A DNA stretch of 7,329 nt from Patescibacteria group bacterium (lineage in GTDB: Bacteria; Patescibacteriota; Patescibacteriia; 2-12-FULL-60-25), in the NCBI GenBank assembly GCA_018824765.1, contig JAHJFW010000033.1:1-7329 (forward strand), written 5' to 3'. The notes under the pieces are model-generated. The model saw nothing but the letters and a program-made list of their open reading frames with translations. It did no database searches and had not been told where the DNA came from. Shown here in pieces: positions 4,427-7,329 of this stretch (its first letter is position 1; each line of letters begins with the position of its first letter). Made by a program: the position numbers and the translations under genes.

Positions 4427-5514
4427 GCGATGCGTTGTTTGAGGGCGTCCAAACCTTTTCCCTCTTGCGCGGACACAAGTATTGGATCGCGATCCTCGAA
4501 TGCGCGTTTGAGTTCGGCGCAGCGCTCCGGAGAGATAAGGTCTATTTTATTGAGAACATGTAGGCGGGGAGTTGCACCGACGCCGAGCTGCTCTAGAATC
4601 GCATCCACCTCGCGAATTTTTTCCTCGATATGCTCGTCTCCGGCGTCAATGATATGGAGAAGAAGTTCGGCATCAACGGTTTCATCGAGCGTTGAACGGA
4701 ATGCGCTGATCAGATCTAGGGGCAGATCCTGTATAAAGCCGATGGTATCTGAAAGCAGGACCTTTGTTCCTCCGTCGCCGTCTGGATTCGGGAACCACAA
4801 ACTGCCGATGCGCGTATCGAGCGTGGCGAATAATTCATCGGCGACGTAAGCTCCTTTTTTCGTAAGCGCCCGAAGAAGCGAAGACTTTCCCGCATTTGTG
4901 TATCCGATGATGGAAACGGTTTTTAGCCCACGGCGGTCGCGCGACCGTCGGTGCTCGGCACGCGAACGTGCTACACGCTCAAGCTGTTTTTTCAGTTGCC
5001 GCTCCTGATCGCTTAAGTGGCGTTTCATGATTTCCGTATTCGTCTCACCGATTCCGCGAGTTCCGATTCCGCCGGCTTGCTGCATCATTTCCATGCCCAT
5101 TCCGAAAATGCGCGGCCCCATGTGCCGGACGGCCGCGAGTTTTATTTGCAGTTTAGCCTCGGCAGTGGTGGCGTGTTTTTGGAAAATTTTTAGGATGAGA
5201 TCGATACGATCCCAAACTGAAATTTCATGCGGCCGCAAAAGTTCGCCCAGACAAAACATTTGTTTGGGCTTGAGCAGGTTATTGATAATCACCAAATTCG
5301 CTTTTTCCGTTTTGGCGGCTTGGATGATTTCCTCAACCTTGCCCGAACCGACGTAAGTGCGGTAATCCGGCACGCTGCGTTTCTGTATAATTTTTACGAC
5401 TGTAATACCGCCGAACGTAGCAGTCAGCGATTCGAGTTCAAACAGCCTGCGCTCGGCAGTATGTTTGTCGAGTTTTGGTGGGATAACATCAACTAAGATT
5501 GCGCGAGGTGTCAT
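4408..5514 (-). CDS. hflX: Ribosome-associated GTPase HflX
   Basis: 368 residues. HflX binds the large ribosomal subunit and splits or rescues stalled 70S ribosomes, notably under heat stress. The N-terminal nucleotide-binding-like domain (about 5-165) has 'YRTYVGSGKVEEI' (51-63) and the glycine loop 'GGIGTRGIGETNTE' (148-161). A basic coiled-coil-like linker (about 165-197, many Arg/Lys/Gln) leads to the G domain: G1 'GYTNAGKS' (204-211), G2-region Thr231 in 'ATLDTR', G3 'DTIGF' (256-260), G4 'NKID' (322-325), G5 'SAQ' (348-350). All GTPase motifs are intact. The glycine loop has Asn where most bacterial HflX have Gln ('GETQ'). It is shorter than E. coli HflX (426), lacking most of the C-terminal extension. 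No Shine-Dalgarno or clear promoter is seen upstream. Its 3' end overlaps the archease gene tail to tail by 19 bases. Confidence 0.95.
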   Translation of the reverse strand: MTPRAILVDVIPPKLDKHTAERRLFELESLTATFGGITVVKIIQKRSVPDYRTYVGSGKVEEIIQAAKTEKANLVIINNLLKPKQMFCLGELLRPHEISVWDRIDLILKIFQKHATTAEAKLQIKLAAVRHMGPRIFGMGMEMMQQAGGIGTRGIGETNTEIMKRHLSDQERQLKKQLERVARSRAEHRRSRDRRGLKTVSIIGYTNAGKSSLLRALTKKGAYVADELFATLDTRIGSLWFPNPDGDGGTKVLLSDTIGFIQDLPLDLISAFRSTLDETVDAELLLHIIDAGDEHIEEKIREVDAILEQLGVGATPRLHVLNKIDLISPERCAELKRAFEDRDPILVSAQEGKGLDALKQRIAYALSG

Positions 5515-5678
5515 AAATTTTAGTATTTATCGGAAGGATACATCTTTTTATTTAATATCCGCTTAATAAAATGAAAGAAATATATTCCCTGAGCGAAGTC
5601 GAAGGGTTACCAAAATTAATAGTTGTAGTCCTTCGACAGGCTCAGGAACTAGTATTTAAATATTTTTTGTAATGACAA
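5515..5678. other. AT-rich spacer between rnhB and hflX
   Basis: 164 bases between the stop of rnhB and the start of hflX, both minus strand. The middle carries the inverted repeat at 5588-5646; the flanks are AT-rich (TATTTAAATATTTTTT at 5652-5667). I found no coding potential and no strong promoter for hflX, though AT-rich -10-like sequences such as TAAAAT occur just before its ATG. Confidence 0.5.
5588..5646. repeat. Imperfect inverted repeat CCTGAGC..GTCGAAGG; possible rnhB terminator
   Basis: The left arm (5588-5605) reads CCTGAGC-GAA-GTCGAAGG. The right arm (5630-5646) is CCTTCGAC-AG-GCTCAGG, whose complement is CCTGAGC-CT-GTCGAAGG. The 7-base and 8-base blocks pair perfectly around a small central mismatch, with a 24-base loop. 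On the minus strand it lies 33 bases beyond the rnhB stop and is followed by T-rich sequence, so it could end the rnhB transcript, although the loop is long and there is no clean T-run. The same motif is familiar to me as a dispersed repeat in unrelated bacterial genomes (from memory). Confidence 0.7.
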
Positions 5679-6362
5679 TTAAACAGGTGGGCATATTTTA
5701 TTTTTGCGGTTTATCGCCGTCTTCCACGTCCAGCGGATGTGCGGTGCGGCTGGTTTTGCCGTGCGAAGATGCGCGAGCGTGCGCTCATCATGGCAATAGC
5801 CAGTGCCGAAATCCACTCCCAAATCTTTTTTTATTCGCGCTAACAATCTTTCGCGTTCGCTCTTTGCTAGGATTGAAGCGGCGGCTACAGTGCGGTCGCG
5901 TTTATCCGCATGATGCTTGGCTAGCAAGCTGTTCATATCAGGCCAGCCGCTTAACATAAAAAGTTTTTCCAGATAACCCTGCGCGTTTACGCTAGGTGCA
6001 TCAACAATTGCGCAGACCTCGCGTTCTGGGAATTCGCAGCAGAAATCCTTTAAGCACTCACTCATTTGTTCCAGCTCCAGGCCTGTGAGCGTGCGTGAGC
6101 GGTCAATGACAGCACGATCGATTTCAGAAGGTTGAGCGATTTTCAGTTGAAACCAGCAGCGTTTTTTTATTTTTTGCGCCAGCGTATCCCTTTGTTTGGC
6201 AGGCACCAGCTTGGAATCACGCACGTTGTTTTTCCAAAACCAACGCCTGTCAGTCTCGTCAGCCGCAACTACGGCAACCACCATCGGGCCGATAACGCAA
6301 CCGCGCCCGGCCTCATCAATACCTACAGACAGAGTAAATTTGGTTTTTTGGAGCACAGACAT
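5679..6362 (-). CDS. rnhB: Ribonuclease HII, archaeal-like subtype
   Basis: 227 residues; cuts the RNA strand of RNA/DNA hybrids and starts removal of misincorporated ribonucleotides. Catalytic positions visible: 'GIDEAGRG' (14-21, Asp16 and Glu17), 'IVDAPSVN' (119-126, Asp121), and 'HHADKRDRTVAAASILAK' (150-167, Asp153). The details look archaeal rather than standard bacterial: 'DEAGRGCVIGPMVVA' instead of 'DEVGRGPLAGPVVAA', 'VDAPSVN', 'GVDFGTGYCHDERT' (182-195) and a C-terminal 'IRWTWKT' (209-215) like the archaeal 'RRSWKT'. Cys22 replaces the Pro normally following GRG. The ATG has no Shine-Dalgarno; a predicted promoter lies at 6405-6433. The gene diverges from the DUF1059 gene. Function is secure; archaeal affinity is a motif-level judgement. 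Confidence 0.94.
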   Translation of the reverse strand: MSVLQKTKFTLSVGIDEAGRGCVIGPMVVAVVAADETDRRWFWKNNVRDSKLVPAKQRDTLAQKIKKRCWFQLKIAQPSEIDRAVIDRSRTLTGLELEQMSECLKDFCCEFPEREVCAIVDAPSVNAQGYLEKLFMLSGWPDMNSLLAKHHADKRDRTVAAASILAKSERERLLARIKKDLGVDFGTGYCHDERTLAHLRTAKPAAPHIRWTWKTAINRKNKICPPV

Positions 6363-6367
6363 ATGTC

Positions 6368-6395
6368 ATTCGGATTTCGTTATTCGAAATTTTCC
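6368..6395. repeat. Degenerate period-7 repeat, ATTCG-type
   Basis: Consecutive 7-base units ATTCGGA (6368-6374), TTTCGTT (6375-6381), ATTCGAA (6382-6388), and a decayed ATTTTCC (6389-6395). The TTCG core recurs at exact 7-base steps. It lies in the leader of rnhB, just upstream of its ATG. Confidence 0.55.
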
Positions 6396-6404
6396 TTATC
6401 AGTC

Positions 6405-6433
6405 ATTAGAAATTGAAAATTGATAATTGTAAA
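6405..6433 (-). promoter_or_regulatory. Predicted rnhB promoter with a period-7 repeat as spacer
   Basis: Minus strand: -35 TTTACA at 6433-6428 (5 of 6), a 17-base spacer, and -10 TCTAAT at 6410-6405 (5 of 6). The start would be near 6398, giving a leader of about 36 bases. The spacer (6411-6427) consists of the AATTGAA/AATTGAT repeat array. Confidence 0.45.
6411..6431. repeat. Period-7 repeat, AATTG-type
   Basis: Three contiguous units AATTGAA (6411-6417), AATTGAT (6418-6424) and AATTGTA (6425-6431), followed by AATT (6432-6435). The first five bases are invariant and the last two vary. It sits between the divergent rnhB and DUF1059 genes, inside the predicted rnhB promoter. Confidence 0.65.
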
Positions 6434-6456
6434 TTTTTCCCCCTTAGTCATAAGCA

Positions 6457-6485
6457 TTGCATAAAATCGCCCTTTTTGCTAGAAT
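6457..6485 (+). promoter_or_regulatory. Predicted leaderless promoter of the DUF1059 / rhamnose-enzyme operon
   Basis: TTGCAT (6457-6462; its TTG matches the consensus), a 17-base spacer, and TAGAAT (6480-6485, 5 of 6 to TATAAT). Only 9 bases separate the -10 from the ATG at 6495, so transcription should start 0-4 bases before the start codon. No ribosome binding site is present, consistent with a leaderless message. Confidence 0.5.
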
Positions 6486-6494
6486 TTTTGCTGT

Positions 6495-6680
6495 ATGAAA
6501 GTAATTTACTGCCGTGATTTCGGGCTGGATTGCAACGCGAAGATGAAAGGAAAAAACGAGGATGATGTGATAGACGCCACCATCAATCATGGCGTTGGCA
6601 TGCATGGGCAGAATCCGCGCGAGTTGAATACGCCGGAGAAGCGCGCAGAGATTGCCAAAAAAATTCGAGAAGAAGAATGA
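6495..6680 (+). CDS. DUF1059-family small protein
   Basis: 61 residues, cytoplasmic, function unknown. It matches DUF1059 along its length: 'MKVIYCRDFGLDCNAKMKG' (1-19, with the paired Cys6 and Cys13), an acidic helix 'NEDDVIDATINHGVGMHG' (21-38) with its His residues, and a basic C-terminal helix (about 46-61, 'TPEKRAEIAKKIREEE'). The Cys/Cys/His/His set (Cys6, Cys13, His32, His37) could bind a metal, but this is my inference from spacing only. Its stop overlaps the start of the next gene as ATGA (6677-6680), so the two are translationally coupled. No Shine-Dalgarno precedes it; the start is set by the family's usual N-terminus and the promoter just upstream. Confidence 0.85.
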   Translation: MKVIYCRDFGLDCNAKMKGKNEDDVIDATINHGVGMHGQNPRELNTPEKRAEIAKKIREEE

Positions 6681-7329
6681 AGATTCTAGTTTTCAGTCCC
6701 GGATATATCGGCGGGCGAATTGTTGACGCGCTTCGCGTGCAAGGGCACGAGGTTGTTCCTGTGCGTGTGGAAATTACTGATGAAGCGGCGGTGCGCTCGG
6801 CGCTGGATACTCATGCGCCGGACGCGGTTTTAAATTGCGCCGGAAAAAAAGGCGCGCCGAATGTGGATTGGTGCGAGACGCATCAGGTCGAAACCATGCG
6901 TTCGAATACCATCGGACCGCTAATTATCGCGCAGGCTTGCGTGGAACGCGGAATCCATTTCACGCATCTCGGAACCGGATGTGTATTTTATGGAGCGTCG
7001 CCAGATCCTGCCGGTTGGAGAGAGGAAGATTATGCCAACCCTTCAGCCATGTACACGCGCACAAAATATGCGGCGGATCTGGTTTTGTCACAGCTGCCAA
7101 ATGTCGCCATTGTCCGCCTTCGTATGCCCATAGATGACCGGCCGCACCCGGGAAATCTTATAGACAAGCTGGTTAACTATCCGAAAATCATAAACGTTGA
7201 AAACTCCGTAACCATCGTGGAGGATCTTGTAGCCGCAGTTATCGGCGTGATTGAGAAGCGCGGCACAGGCGTATTCCATGCGGTGAATCCCGGCGCAATG
7301 CGCCATCGTGATTTGATCGCGCTTTACGA
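6677..7329 (+). CDS. Nucleotide-rhamnose epimerase/reductase-like SDR enzyme, 5' part (runs off the right edge)
   Basis: 217 codons visible of an extended short-chain dehydrogenase, expected to be about 290-300. The N-terminal Rossmann motif is 'GYIGGRI' (9-15). Diagnostic stretches are 'NCAG' (53-56), 'PNVDWCETHQVETMRSN' (61-77), 'GTGCVF' (99-104), catalytic Tyr126 and Lys130 in 'MYTRTK', 'RLRMPI' (147-152), 'NVENSVTIVEDLV' (173-185) and 'FHAVNPG' (200-206). This order matches the C-terminal half of plant RHM and plant UER1/NRS-ER, bifunctional UDP-4-keto-6-deoxyglucose 3,5-epimerase/4-reductases making UDP-rhamnose ('GRPNVDWCESHKVETIR' there), more closely than bacterial RmlD. I predict a cytoplasmic deoxysugar-nucleotide enzyme; exact substrate is inference. 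It starts at ATGA overlapping the DUF1059 stop. Window end truncates the substrate-binding C-terminus. Confidence 0.85.
   Translation, partial: MKILVFSPGYIGGRIVDALRVQGHEVVPVRVEITDEAAVRSALDTHAPDAVLNCAGKKGAPNVDWCETHQVETMRSNTIGPLIIAQACVERGIHFTHLGTGCVFYGASPDPAGWREEDYANPSAMYTRTKYAADLVLSQLPNVAIVRLRMPIDDRPHPGNLIDKLVNYPKIINVENSVTIVEDLVAAVIGVIEKRGTGVFHAVNPGAMRHRDLIALY

Noticed and set aside
5027..5496. Plus-strand frames of 109 and 89 residues antisense to hflX
   Set aside because: Shadows of a long, motif-complete gene; composition follows the opposite strand.
5588..5646. Insertion sequence terminal repeats
   Set aside because: The arms enclose only 24 bases and there is no transposase, so this is a palindromic repeat rather than an IS.
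5672..6423. Plus-strand frames antisense to rnhB
   Set aside because: RNase HII on the other strand has every catalytic motif; these frames show none.
6835..7306. Other-frame and antisense frames over the rhamnose-type enzyme
   Set aside because: The SDR enzyme frame is supported by motifs along its whole visible length.

Overview
The window looks like a chromosomal segment of a Candidate Phyla Radiation (Patescibacteria) bacterium, most likely of the Parcubacteria/Paceibacteria side. This is inferred from gene content and style, not from a marker tree. The clues are a membrane-anchored surface protein whose C-terminus ('IWSDNSS...DWYPL') resembles a type I associate with Parcubacteria; tight packing, with no gene-free gap above about 170 bases; almost no Shine-Dalgarno sequences before the real starts; an archaeal-looking set of small enzymes (cytidylate kinase, archease, RNase HII); and degenerate intergenic repeats. 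No phage, transposase, CRISPR or defence genes are visible, so this is core or near-core sequence rather than an obvious island.

Layout. 1-296 (minus): 5' part of rplS (ribosomal protein L19), with a good sigma70-like promoter at 356-384. 465-1532 (minus): anchored, probably exported beta-rich protein. 1593-2165 (minus): archaeal-type cytidylate kinase. 2226-3197 (minus): RluA/RluD-type rRNA pseudouridine synthase, probably one transcript with the kinase. A compact divergent promoter region follows. 3319-3393 (plus): a tRNA whose anticodon loop reads UAU, i.e. tRNA-Ile for AUA codons. 3433-4002 and 4007-4426 (plus): a membrane-anchored PEBP/YbhB-like protein and an archease-like protein, 4 bases apart. 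4408-5514 (minus): HflX GTPase, overlapping the archease gene tail to tail. 5515-5678: spacer with a long imperfect inverted repeat. 5679-6362 (minus): archaeal-type RNase HII. 6363-6494: divergent promoter region with period-7 repeats. 6495-6680 and 6677-7329+ (plus): a DUF1059 small protein translationally coupled to a nucleotide-rhamnose epimerase/reductase-like enzyme that runs off the right edge.

How the genes fit together. Most serve translation and RNA or nucleic-acid upkeep: L19, RluA, tRNA-Ile, archease (RtcB/RNA ligase partner), HflX (ribosome rescue/splitting), RNase HII and CMP kinase. The right end begins a sugar-nucleotide, probably cell-surface, operon.

The most interesting points are the UAU-anticodon tRNA, together with AUA codons used in the same window; the period-7 intergenic repeat arrays, one of which exactly fills the spacer of a predicted promoter; near-universal lack of Shine-Dalgarno signals with two predicted leaderless starts; and the plant/viral-like rhamnose enzyme coupled to DUF1059. 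No clear undescribed multi-gene system is present.
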